Source: CBFGWV01 sp965652545 (lineage in GTDB: Bacteria; Pseudomonadota; Gammaproteobacteria; Competibacterales; Competibacteraceae). From it: a stretch of 5,055 nt of DNA. Both the position numbers and the translations under genes were made by a program. Position 1 is the first letter of the stretch. Every line of letters begins with the position of its first letter. The notes under the pieces are model-generated. The model had not been told where the DNA came from and searched no databases. It worked only from the letters and a program-made list of their open reading frames with translations. Below, piece after piece: positions 1 to 5,055 of this stretch. The DNA lies in contig CBFGWV010000336.1 of the NCBI GenBank assembly GCA_965652545.1, positions 1 to 5,055 on the forward strand, read 5' to 3'.

Positions 1-37
1 CCCAAGCCGATCGCGCACAGGGGTGCGCTCCTACAAG
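1..37 (-). repeat. REP-like palindromic repeat, copy 1 (minus orientation, cut by window edge)
   Basis: This 37-bp unit matches 175-211 at 35 of 37 positions. Read on the minus strand it begins CTTGTAGGAGCGCAC and contains a perfect 6-bp stem (13-18 with 23-28, GCGCAC/GTGCGC) around a 4-nt loop. A GTAG tetranucleotide directly before an imperfect palindrome is the hallmark of bacterial REP sequences mobilised by RAYT-type Y1 transposases, and GTAGGAGCG is the common Pseudomonas form. The unit starts at base 1, so it may extend to the left. No RAYT gene is present in the window. Confidence 0.8.
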
Positions 38-110
38 GGCTTGCGTTCGACGCATGTGCCTGTCAGTTGCACCACACCGACCAACTCGATTCAGCCGAAC
101 CCAGGCACCC
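38..110. other. Spacer between REP copies, no gene seen
   Basis: No convincing coding sequence lies here. Two small inverted repeats are visible: TGCGT/ACGCA (42-46 with 50-54, 3-nt loop) and GTGCCTG/CAGGCAC (56-62 with 102-108). The second pair could fold the spacer into a weak stem. Neither is followed by a T-run, so no intrinsic terminator is called. Confidence 0.4.
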
Positions 111-136
111 GTAGGAGCGCTGCCCTCAGCGCGATT
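111..136 (+). repeat. REP-like palindromic repeat, copy 2 (plus orientation)
   Basis: GTAGGAGCGCTG opens a perfect 6-bp stem (117-122 GCGCTG with 127-132 CAGCGC) around the loop CCCT, followed by GATT. It has the same GTAG head and stem position as copies 1 and 3 but the opposite orientation and a different stem sequence with conserved pairing, as expected for compensating change in REP families. With copy 3 it makes a head-out inverted pair (a BIME) spanning 111-211. Between them, 137-174 holds an 8-bp direct repeat CCATGCCC (150-157 and 170-177) and nothing gene-like. Confidence 0.75.
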
Positions 137-174
137 GCCCGATGCACCACCATGCCCGAAGGATGGGCGCCATG

Positions 175-211
175 CCCAAGCCGATCGCCCACAGGAGTGC
201 GCTCCTACAAG
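175..211 (-). repeat. REP-like palindromic repeat, copy 3, overlapping the racemase stop
   Basis: This is the second copy of the 37-bp unit at 1-37, with two substitutions. One falls in the stem (187-192 against 197-202) and creates a single C-C mismatch. The GTAG head sits at 205-208 on the minus strand, and its TAG is the stop codon of the racemase gene; the preceding TTG codon is also inside the repeat. The stem lies just after the stop in the transcript, where REP hairpins are known to protect mRNA from 3'-5' decay. There is no U-tract, so it is not a standard intrinsic terminator. Confidence 0.8.
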
Positions 212-888
212 ACACCCGGCCCATAGGCCCCGCGCTTACTGGTCCTGAGCCCCAGGCCCACCAGCGCCTCGACGAGCTTCACTGCGACCGGAACGCCGTC
301 GATGACCGGGCAACCCAAGCGGGCTTCCAACGCGGCGCGATAGGGCGTCATGCCGGCGCAGCCGAGCACCAGCGTGTCCGTCCCATCGTGCGCCAGCACG
401 GCCTGCGCCCGCGCCAGCAAGGGCTCGAATACGGCTGCATCTTCCAGCGCCAGCACCGGCCGCTCCAGGGCATGCACGCCGCGACAGGCGGTGGCAAGTC
501 CGTAGGCAGCGGCGTTGGCCTCGAGGATGCGAATGGACTTGGCCTGGGCGGTGAGTATGGAAAACCCGCTACCCACCAGCGCGGCCGCGTGCATGGCGGC
601 CTCACCGATGCCGACGACTGGCCCGCCGGCCAGCTCGCGTGCCGCGTGCAAACCGGTGTCGTCGAAACAGGCGATGACGATGCCATCGGCATCCCCCGCC
701 TGGCCGACGGTGCGCAGCACCGCCACCGTAGCCAGTGCACCGTCGTAATACCCTTCCACGCTGGCCACGCCGCCCTCGGCGGAGCGGACGACGAGCGCGG
801 TGTCTGCCGCCACCACCGCACGGCAACTGGCCTCGATCGCCGCGGTCATGGCCTGGCTGTCGTTGGGGTTGACGACGAGCAGCCTCAT
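205..888 (-). CDS. Asp/Glu/hydantoin racemase family protein (HyuE-like)
   Basis: This 227-residue cytoplasmic protein belongs by sequence to the Asp/Glu/hydantoin racemase superfamily, cofactor-independent enzymes that invert a chiral carbon with two cysteines acting as base and acid. Both cysteines are visible in family contexts: Cys74 in IACFDDTG and Cys177 in VLGCAGM. The N-terminal LLVVNPNDSQAMT resembles the family's NPN(T)S...MT phosphate/carboxylate-binding start, GIGEAAMHAA (93-102) is a conserved helix, and GLGLRTSKRG (211-220) is a typical end. Length is close to the usual 230-245. The ATG overlaps the stop of the upstream permease (ATGA at 885-888), and no good Shine-Dalgarno precedes it, so coupled translation is likely. 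The last codon and TAG stop lie in a REP copy, so the tail may have been altered by repeat insertion. The substrate is undetermined: hydantoins, allantoin and amino acids are all possible in this family. Confidence 0.88.
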   Translation of the reverse strand: MRLLVVNPNDSQAMTAAIEASCRAVVAADTALVVRSAEGGVASVEGYYDGALATVAVLRTVGQAGDADGIVIACFDDTGLHAARELAGGPVVGIGEAAMHAAALVGSGFSILTAQAKSIRILEANAAAYGLATACRGVHALERPVLALEDAAVFEPLLARAQAVLAHDGTDTLVLGCAGMTPYRAALEARLGCPVIDGVPVAVKLVEALVGLGLRTSKRGAYGPGVL

Positions 889-1712
889 ACGCGGCCCGCC
901 CGCTGCTGGCGGCGCCGGGTCAGGTGGATGGCCAGCAGGGCCAGCACGATGAGCAAAAACGAAAACCCCGTCGTCAGCGTCCCCAGCGCATACAGCACCG
1001 GCGTGGTGACGTTGGTCGTCATGCCGAAAATCTCCAGCGGCAAGGTGTTGAAGCTGCCGGCGGTCATCAGCGTGCGCGCGAATTCGTCGTAGGACAGGGT
1101 AAAGCCGAGCAAGGCCACGCCGATCAGGCTGGGCAGAATCAACGGCAGCACCACAAGACGGAAGGTCTGCCAGGCAGTGGCGCCCATGTCCACCGCGGCG
1201 GCCTCGTAGGCGCGGTTGAAGCGGTTGAAGATGGCGAACATGATCAACAGCCCGAACGGCAGCGTCCAGGTCAGGTGGGCGCCGAAGGCCGAGCTGTACC
1301 AGCCCGGCGACAATCCCAGGCGGTCGAACATGATGCCGATGCCTAGGCTGATGAGTATCGACGGCATGATCAAACTGACGAGGGTCAGGTAAAACACCAC
1401 CGAGGCGCCGACAAAGCGCTTGCGGAACGCCAGCCCCGCCAGCAACGAGAACACCACCGTGCAGGCCATCACCGTCAGCCCCAGCAGCATCGAGCGCCGC
1501 AGCGAGCCGCCGAAATCCCCCACCTGCTGGGCCTCGAACAAGCGCCCGAACCAGTGCAGCGACACCCCGTTCATGGGGAACGTCAGCCCCCCGGCCGGCC
1601 CCTGGAACGACAAAATGGCGATGGTGATCGTCGGCCCGTAGAGAAACAGCACGAAAGCGGCAAACACCGCCGTCAGCGCGTAAAAGCCCGCCGGACGCCT
1701 CTCCCCGGTCAT
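885..1712 (-). CDS. ABC transporter permease, PotC-like (second membrane subunit)
   Basis: This 275-residue inner-membrane protein is one half of the translocation channel of the importer. About six hydrophobic segments can be read, near residues 9-36, 74-96, 103-125, 145-163, 190-212 and 244-264. The cytoplasmic EAA loop that docks on the ATPase is clear at 170-190 (EAAAVDMGATAWQTFRLVVLP), with the expected EAA---G spacing. Its length and its place after a larger permease match PotC/PotI-type subunits. The ATG at 1710-1712 lies 4 nt past the stop of permease I, with AAGGAG 10 nt upstream inside that gene. Its TGA overlaps the racemase ATG. The C-terminus is short and basic (RRRQQRAGRV). The family is secure; the transported compound is not. 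Confidence 0.93.
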   Translation of the reverse strand: MTGERRPAGFYALTAVFAAFVLFLYGPTITIAILSFQGPAGGLTFPMNGVSLHWFGRLFEAQQVGDFGGSLRRSMLLGLTVMACTVVFSLLAGLAFRKRFVGASVVFYLTLVSLIMPSILISLGIGIMFDRLGLSPGWYSSAFGAHLTWTLPFGLLIMFAIFNRFNRAYEAAAVDMGATAWQTFRLVVLPLILPSLIGVALLGFTLSYDEFARTLMTAGSFNTLPLEIFGMTTNVTTPVLYALGTLTTGFSFLLIVLALLAIHLTRRRQQRAGRV

Positions 1713-1716
1713 GGTG

Positions 1717-2625
1717 CTAGAGCTCCTTTTTGATATCGGCGAAACGGAACAACACCGCCAGCATGATCAGCACGGTGATCAGCAGAATGACCGCGCCGGC
1801 CGCCGCCGCCGGGTATTGGAGCAGGGAAATCTCATTGTGAATGAGCACCCCCACCGAGGCGCTCAAGCCCCCGCTCATCAGCCGCACGGTGATGAAATCC
1901 CCCATCACGAGGGTGAAGACGAAGATGCTGCCGATGACGATGCCCGACTTGCACAGCGGCACCACCACCAGAAACACCGTCTGCCAGGCGCCGGCCCCCG
2001 CGTCGATGGCCGCCTCGATGAGGTTGCGGTCGATGCGCATCATGGCGTTGAAGATCGGCACCACCATGAACAGGCAATACAAGTGCACGAAGGCCAGCAC
2101 CACGGCGAAGTCGCTGAACAACAGCCATTCGATCGGCGTATCGATCAAACGCAACTCCAGCAGGGTGGAGTTGACCAGCCCGTTGCGTCCCAGCAGCGGG
2201 ATCCACGAAATCATGCGGATGATGTTCGAGGTCAGAAACGGCACCGTGCACAGCAGGAACAGCACGCTTTGCGTTACCGCCCCGCGTACGCAAAAGGCGA
2301 TGTAATAGGCCACCGTAAAGCCCAGCACCAGGGTGATCGCCCAGGTGCTGACGGCGTAGAACAAGGTCTTCAGATACGCCTTGAGTGTCACCGGCGAGCT
2401 CAATAGATACGTGTAGTTGTCCGTGATGAAAGCCGGAATCAACTGAAACGCATCGAAGTCCCAGAAGCTCACGATGACGATGGTGATCACCGGGAACAAC
2501 AGGAACAGCACGATGACCAGCGCCAGTGGCGCAATCTGCAGGTAACTGGCGCTGAGTGGTTTCATAGAACTGGGAGCCTGTCGGACTTGAGACTGTCCTA
2601 CTGCGGAAAGTCGGGTATCGGCCAT
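1717..2625 (-). CDS. ABC transporter permease, PotB-like, with element-derived N-terminus
   Basis: This 302-residue inner-membrane subunit pairs with the PotC-like permease. Hydrophobic segments lie near residues 31-53, 87-112, 118-138, 173-193, 228-248 and 275-295. The EAA docking loop is at 204-224 (EAAIDAGAGAWQTVFLVVVP). Two starts are possible. The upstream ATG (2623-2625) has AAGGA at 9 nt, but it and about 18 codons lie in the palindromic element at 2573-2736. The next ATG (Met21, 2563-2565) gives MKPLSASYLQIAPLAL, a normal short lead into the first membrane helix, but no clear Shine-Dalgarno precedes it. Met21 is probably the ancestral start; the upstream start is chosen for its better ribosome site. 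The added residues are polar (MADTRLSAVGQSQVRQAP) and show no domain. Confidence 0.9.
   Translation of the reverse strand: MADTRLSAVGQSQVRQAPSSMKPLSASYLQIAPLALVIVLFLLFPVITIVIVSFWDFDAFQLIPAFITDNYTYLLSSPVTLKAYLKTLFYAVSTWAITLVLGFTVAYYIAFCVRGAVTQSVLFLLCTVPFLTSNIIRMISWIPLLGRNGLVNSTLLELRLIDTPIEWLLFSDFAVVLAFVHLYCLFMVVPIFNAMMRIDRNLIEAAIDAGAGAWQTVFLVVVPLCKSGIVIGSIFVFTLVMGDFITVRLMSGGLSASVGVLIHNEISLLQYPAAAAGAVILLITVLIMLAVLFRFADIKKEL
1723..1728 (-). promoter_or_regulatory. Ribosome binding site of the PotC-like permease
   Basis: AAGGAG on the minus strand lies 10 nt before the ATG at 1712, within the last codons of permease I. It supports the 1712 start and re-initiation as ribosomes finish permease I. 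Confidence 0.75.
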
Positions 2626-2736
2626 ATTTCCCTATCCTTATTTGTCAGATAGCTACGGCTATCTTCCGCAAACGATAGGAAAATCTGTCTCGATACCGAC
2701 TTCCCTCGCTACGGACGCTCAAGTCGGACAGGCTCC
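2573..2736. mobile_element. 164-bp MITE-like palindromic element
   Basis: The terminal 19 bp (2573-2591 and 2718-2736, starting GGAGCCTGTC when each is read inward) are inverted copies with one mismatch. The symmetry continues inward with small indels: roughly three quarters of positions pair by eye, through GGAAGTCGG.TATCG and GATAGG.AAAT blocks to a perfect central 7-bp stem (2647-2653 with 2658-2664) and a TACG loop. The whole unit is thus one long imperfect hairpin centred near 2655. It encodes no transposase. Size and terminal inverted repeats suit a MITE; alternatively it is two head-to-head copies of an ~80-bp REP-like unit. No target-site duplication is evident. It fills the gap between the solute-binding protein and permease I, touches the stop of the first and contains the start of the second. 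I do not recognise a named family. Confidence 0.72.
2635..2639 (-). promoter_or_regulatory. Ribosome binding site of permease I, inside the palindromic element
   Basis: AAGGA on the minus strand lies 9 nt before the ATG at 2625, in the context AAGGATAGGGAAAT. It decides in favour of the upstream start of permease I. The sequence just after it, GATAGGGAAAT, is complementary apart from one position to the opposite arm of the element (about 2673-2685), so the site would be partly hidden in the folded mRNA. Confidence 0.6.
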
Positions 2737-4055
2737 TAGGCCGCGATGAACTCGTTCCACTTGCGCACCATGTGCTTGTTCTCATCCATGACCGAGTTCC
2801 AGCAAGCCACCGCGCCCATGCGGTCCCAGTACGAGCCGCCGTCGCGCACGGCGCCGGCTTTTTCCATCAGCTTGCCGTCGGGGCTGAGAATGTCGCCCTG
2901 GGCCGGTTTGCCCTCGATCCAGTACCCCCATTCGTCGGCGCTCATGTGTTGCTCGGAGGTCGACGGGGCGGCGCTGTAGTAGCCCTGGCGGTTGAGGTAG
3001 GCACCCACCCAACCGGAGAGATACCAGTCTATGTACTCGTAGGCCGCATCCAACTGCAGGCCGCTGAGGTGCTTGGCCAGGCCAAGCCCGCCGCCCCAGG
3101 CGCGGTAGCCTTCGGCCAGCGGCTGGTAGACGCAGGGGATGCCCTTGGCCCGCACCGCGGCCACTGCCGGCGACCACATGGACTGGATCACCACCTCGCC
3201 CGAGGACATCAGGTTGACCGACTCGTCGAAGCTCTTCCAGAACGCGCGGAACTGCCCGGCCTTCTTGGCGGCGATCATGAGCTCTATGGTTTTGTCGATC
3301 TCCGCCTGGGTCATGTTGCCCTTGTCGGCGTACTCGATCTCGCCCATGGACTCGCAGATCATCGCCGCGTCCATGATGCCGATGGACGGGATGTTGAGGA
3401 TCGACGTCTTGCCGGCGAAGGCCGGGTCCATGATGTCCTTCCAGTGGGTGATCGGCCGGCCGACCAGGTCGGGGCGAATGCCCAGCGTATCGGCGTTGTA
3501 AATGGTGGGGATCAGCGTCATCCATTGGGTGGGCTCGCTGGCGAAGCCCGTCGCCTCGGCGCTTTCCACGAAGCCCACGGTGTGCGGGGCCGTGCCCTGG
3601 GCAATGGTCGACTCGGGCGTCAACTTGCCGGTGATGAACAGCGGGGAGATCTTGTCGTAGTTCGTTAGCCGGCGGGTGTCCATGGGTTGGAGTACACCGG
3701 CGGGGAAGATCTTCTTGCAGATCCAGTATTCGATATCGGCGATATCGTACGACCCCGGCTGGGTTACCGCGCGCTGGGCCACCGCGTCGGAGTCCAGCGC
3801 GGTGAGTTGCAGGGTAAAGCCCAGGTCCTGCTTGCAGCGCTCGGCGATGTCGTTGAGGTTGGATACCCCGGTGCCGAACTGGCGCAAGGTCACATCCTTG
3901 ATGTTCTGCGCCCAGATCATCGGGAACCCGCTGATCGCCTGCGAGCCGATGGCCGCGCCGCCGAGCGCACCGGCGGCCTTGATCAGGCTGCGACGGCTGA
4001 TGCCACCGCCGTTGGTCTCGGCGGCGGGAACGTCGGGTTTGTCGTCGGATGTCAT
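2736..4055 (-). CDS. Tat-exported ABC transporter solute-binding protein, PotD-like
   Basis: This 439-residue protein is the periplasmic receptor of the importer. The N-terminus has a polar region, then a twin-arginine motif SRRSLIKAAG (Arg21-Arg22), a weak hydrophobic stretch and a likely cleavage after IWA (about residue 49), so it is exported folded by the Tat route. The mature part resembles the PotD/PotF extracellular-binding family (cluster D-type), with a hinge-bearing two-lobe body; phrases such as YDIADIEYWICKK, GVLQPMD, TIYNADTLG and WKDIMDPAFAGK are typical of it. Residues 278-291 (NLMSSGEVVIQSMW) match the family's late region where the ligand is gripped. The ATG has AGGAGA 8 nt upstream and lies 34 nt after the ATPase stop. 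The TAG stop shares its last base with the end of the palindromic element. The ligand cannot be read from the sequence. Confidence 0.93.
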   Translation of the reverse strand: MTSDDKPDVPAAETNGGGISRRSLIKAAGALGGAAIGSQAISGFPMIWAQNIKDVTLRQFGTGVSNLNDIAERCKQDLGFTLQLTALDSDAVAQRAVTQPGSYDIADIEYWICKKIFPAGVLQPMDTRRLTNYDKISPLFITGKLTPESTIAQGTAPHTVGFVESAEATGFASEPTQWMTLIPTIYNADTLGIRPDLVGRPITHWKDIMDPAFAGKTSILNIPSIGIMDAAMICESMGEIEYADKGNMTQAEIDKTIELMIAAKKAGQFRAFWKSFDESVNLMSSGEVVIQSMWSPAVAAVRAKGIPCVYQPLAEGYRAWGGGLGLAKHLSGLQLDAAYEYIDWYLSGWVGAYLNRQGYYSAAPSTSEQHMSADEWGYWIEGKPAQGDILSPDGKLMEKAGAVRDGGSYWDRMGAVACWNSVMDENKHMVRKWNEFIAA

Positions 4056-4063
4056 CGCGAAAG

Positions 4064-4069
4064 TCTCCT
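4064..4069 (-). promoter_or_regulatory. Ribosome binding site of the solute-binding protein
   Basis: AGGAGA on the minus strand lies 8 nt before the ATG at 4055 in the 34-nt gap after the ATPase stop. It is the best Shine-Dalgarno in the window, fitting the high receptor-to-permease ratio usual in ABC importers. No promoter or terminator is visible in the gap. Confidence 0.75.
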
Positions 4070-4089
4070 GTGGACGGGGGAGGGGGCAG

Positions 4090-5055
4090 TCAGGCGGAGG
4101 ACGCCAGAACGTTCAGCCGTTCCGGCGCCCAGGCGGTGTACAACCGGTCGCCCGCACGCACGGGCAGGCGGCTGTACTCGCTGTCGGGTTGAAACACCGA
4201 CAGGTTCAGGCCATCGGCAAAGCGGCCGCTGATGTGGACGTAGCTGCCCTGGAACTCCACGGCGTCGACGCACAGCGGGTCGGGCTGGCTGTCGGCCAGC
4301 GGTTCGCGGTCGAGCCGAATGTGGTCGCAGCGCAGGGACACCGCCACGGTGTCGCCGTAGGCGGTGCTGCCGTTCAGTTGCCGCGGCAGGGGAATGGCCC
4401 GTTCGCTGCCCACCTGGAGCATCGTGCCGCGGCGCTCGTCATGGCGCAGGCGTCCGCTGAGGATGTTGTGCCCGCCGATGAACCCGGCGACGAAGGCCGT
4501 GCGCGGGGTCTGGAACACCGCCTGCGGCGTGCCCACCTGGTCGATGCTGCCGAGGTTCATCACCACCACCGTATCGGCCAGGGCGAAGGCTTCTTCCTGG
4601 GAGTGGGTCACGTGGATGAAGGTGATGCCCAACTGCTGCTGGATGTTCTTCAGCTCCCGCCGCATGCGGGTGCGCAGGAACGGGTCCAGCGCCGACAACG
4701 GCTCATCGAGCAGGATCACCTCGGGCCGGTTGATCAGCGCCCGTGCCAGGGCGATGCGCTGTTGCTGCCCACCGGAGAGCTGCGCGGGGTAGCTCCCGGC
4801 GAAGCGCTCCATGTTCACCAGGGTGAGCATCTCGTGCGCCCGGCCCAGGCGTTCGCCGCGCGGGATGCCGGCAATCTTCAGGCTGAAGGCGACGTTGTCG
4901 ATGCTGCTCAGGTGCGGAAACAACGCGTAGTTCTGGAACATCAACGCCGTGCCGCGCCGCCGCGGGGGCAGGGCGGTGACATTGCGGTTGCTCAGCAGGA
5001 TGTCGCCTTCGCTGACCGCCTCATGCCCGGCGATCATGCGCAAGGTCGTGGATTT
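4090..5055 (-). CDS. ABC transporter ATP-binding protein, PotA-like (5' end outside window)
   Basis: The frame stays open to the right edge, and the first codons read KSTTLRMIAG, so the edge cuts inside the Walker A motif (GxGKST). About 35-45 N-terminal residues are missing and 321 are present. Counting from that Lys, the Q-loop is FQNYALFPH (Gln41), the signature LSGGQQQRIALARAL starts at 93, Walker B LLDEP at 115-119 with D-loop SALD, and the H-loop is THSQEEA (His151). All catalytic residues are intact. After about residue 190 comes a TOBE-type regulatory domain, as in PotA/MalK/UgpC (HNILSGRL, then SLRCDHIRL). It hydrolyses ATP on the inner face of the membrane to drive both permeases. 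It is the first gene visible in the operon and is followed by the solute-binding protein after 34 nt. A TTG at 5041-5043 is only an internal Leu codon, not a start. Confidence 0.95.
   Translation of the reverse strand, partial: KSTTLRMIAGHEAVSEGDILLSNRNVTALPPRRRGTALMFQNYALFPHLSSIDNVAFSLKIAGIPRGERLGRAHEMLTLVNMERFAGSYPAQLSGGQQQRIALARALINRPEVILLDEPLSALDPFLRTRMRRELKNIQQQLGITFIHVTHSQEEAFALADTVVVMNLGSIDQVGTPQAVFQTPRTAFVAGFIGGHNILSGRLRHDERRGTMLQVGSERAIPLPRQLNGSTAYGDTVAVSLRCDHIRLDREPLADSQPDPLCVDAVEFQGSYVHISGRFADGLNLSVFQPDSEYSRLPVRAGDRLYTAWAPERLNVLASSA

Noticed and set aside
111..211. Intrinsic terminator after the racemase
   Set aside because: The hairpins are GC-rich and well placed but no T-run follows on the minus strand; they fit REP structure better. 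Some termination or mRNA protection remains possible.
1..211. CRISPR array
   Set aside because: The repeats are hairpins in both orientations at irregular spacing with only two near-identical copies, which is the REP/BIME pattern.
142..1092. Plus-strand open frame of 316 codons opposite the racemase and second permease
   Set aside because: Its translation is rich in His, Arg, Gly and Gln with no recognisable motif, it runs across two well-supported antisense genes and a REP, and GC-rich DNA commonly leaves such shadow frames open.
1711..2406. Plus-strand open frame of 231 codons opposite permease I
   Set aside because: Its His/Gln/Asp-rich, low-complexity translation is the antisense reading of membrane-helix codons; no ribosome site or family signal was seen.
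2626..2700. Sigma70 promoter inside the palindromic element reading into permease I
   Set aside because: AT-rich hexamer candidates such as TTGCGG and TATCTG are present but not at acceptable spacing together, so no promoter is called.
2573..2736. Target-site duplication flanking the palindromic element
   Set aside because: Bases just outside the inverted termini (ACTG on the left, TAGG on the right) do not match at 2 to 4 bp, and shifting the ends by one or two bases does not help.
2772..3668. Plus-strand open frame of 298 codons opposite the solute-binding gene
   Set aside because: It is a shadow of a strongly supported receptor gene, with a repetitive Val/Gly/His/Arg composition and no domain.
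5041..5043. TTG as the start of the ATPase gene
   Set aside because: The frame continues to the edge as KSTT, the end of a Walker A motif, so the true start lies outside the window and this TTG is an internal Leu codon.

Overview
The window holds most of one minus-strand operon. It encodes an ABC importer of the polyamine/opine/spermidine-like class (PotABCD-type layout) followed by an Asp/Glu/hydantoin racemase family enzyme. Transcription runs right to left: ATPase (4090-5055, cut by the right edge inside its Walker A motif), Tat-exported solute-binding protein (2736-4055), first permease (1717-2625), second permease (885-1712), racemase (205-888). Most junctions are tight: 34 nt, then 110 nt filled by a repeat element, then 4 nt, then an ATGA overlap. 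The genes are therefore very probably co-transcribed, with the promoter to the right of the window.

The DNA is GC-rich, and the left 211 bases carry three GTAG-headed hairpin repeats (GTAGGAGCG...). This is the REP style common in Pseudomonas, so a Pseudomonas or close gammaproteobacterial chromosome is the best guess. That assignment rests on repeat style, GC content and protein character, not on a database match.

Region by region: 1-211 is a REP/BIME cluster, with an outward copy at 1-37 and an inverted pair at 111-211; the last copy overlaps the racemase stop codon. 205-1712 holds the racemase and the PotC-like permease, translationally coupled. 1717-2625 is the PotB-like permease. 2573-2736 is a 164-bp, nearly perfectly centred imperfect palindrome with 19-bp terminal inverted repeats (one mismatch), which looks like a MITE or REP-derived palindromic element. 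It fills the whole space between the solute-binding protein and permease I and runs into both genes. 2736-4055 is the solute-binding protein, and 4090-5055 the ATPase.

The importer parts fit together as periplasmic capture (solute-binding protein), a two-permease channel, and ATP hydrolysis. The racemase then probably acts on the imported compound or a breakdown product, which points to a chiral amino-acid-like, hydantoin or ureide substrate; the sequence does not fix which. The most notable feature is the palindromic element. It appears to supply the ribosome binding site, the start codon and about 18 N-terminal residues of permease I, and its stem could both protect the upstream mRNA and hide that ribosome binding site.
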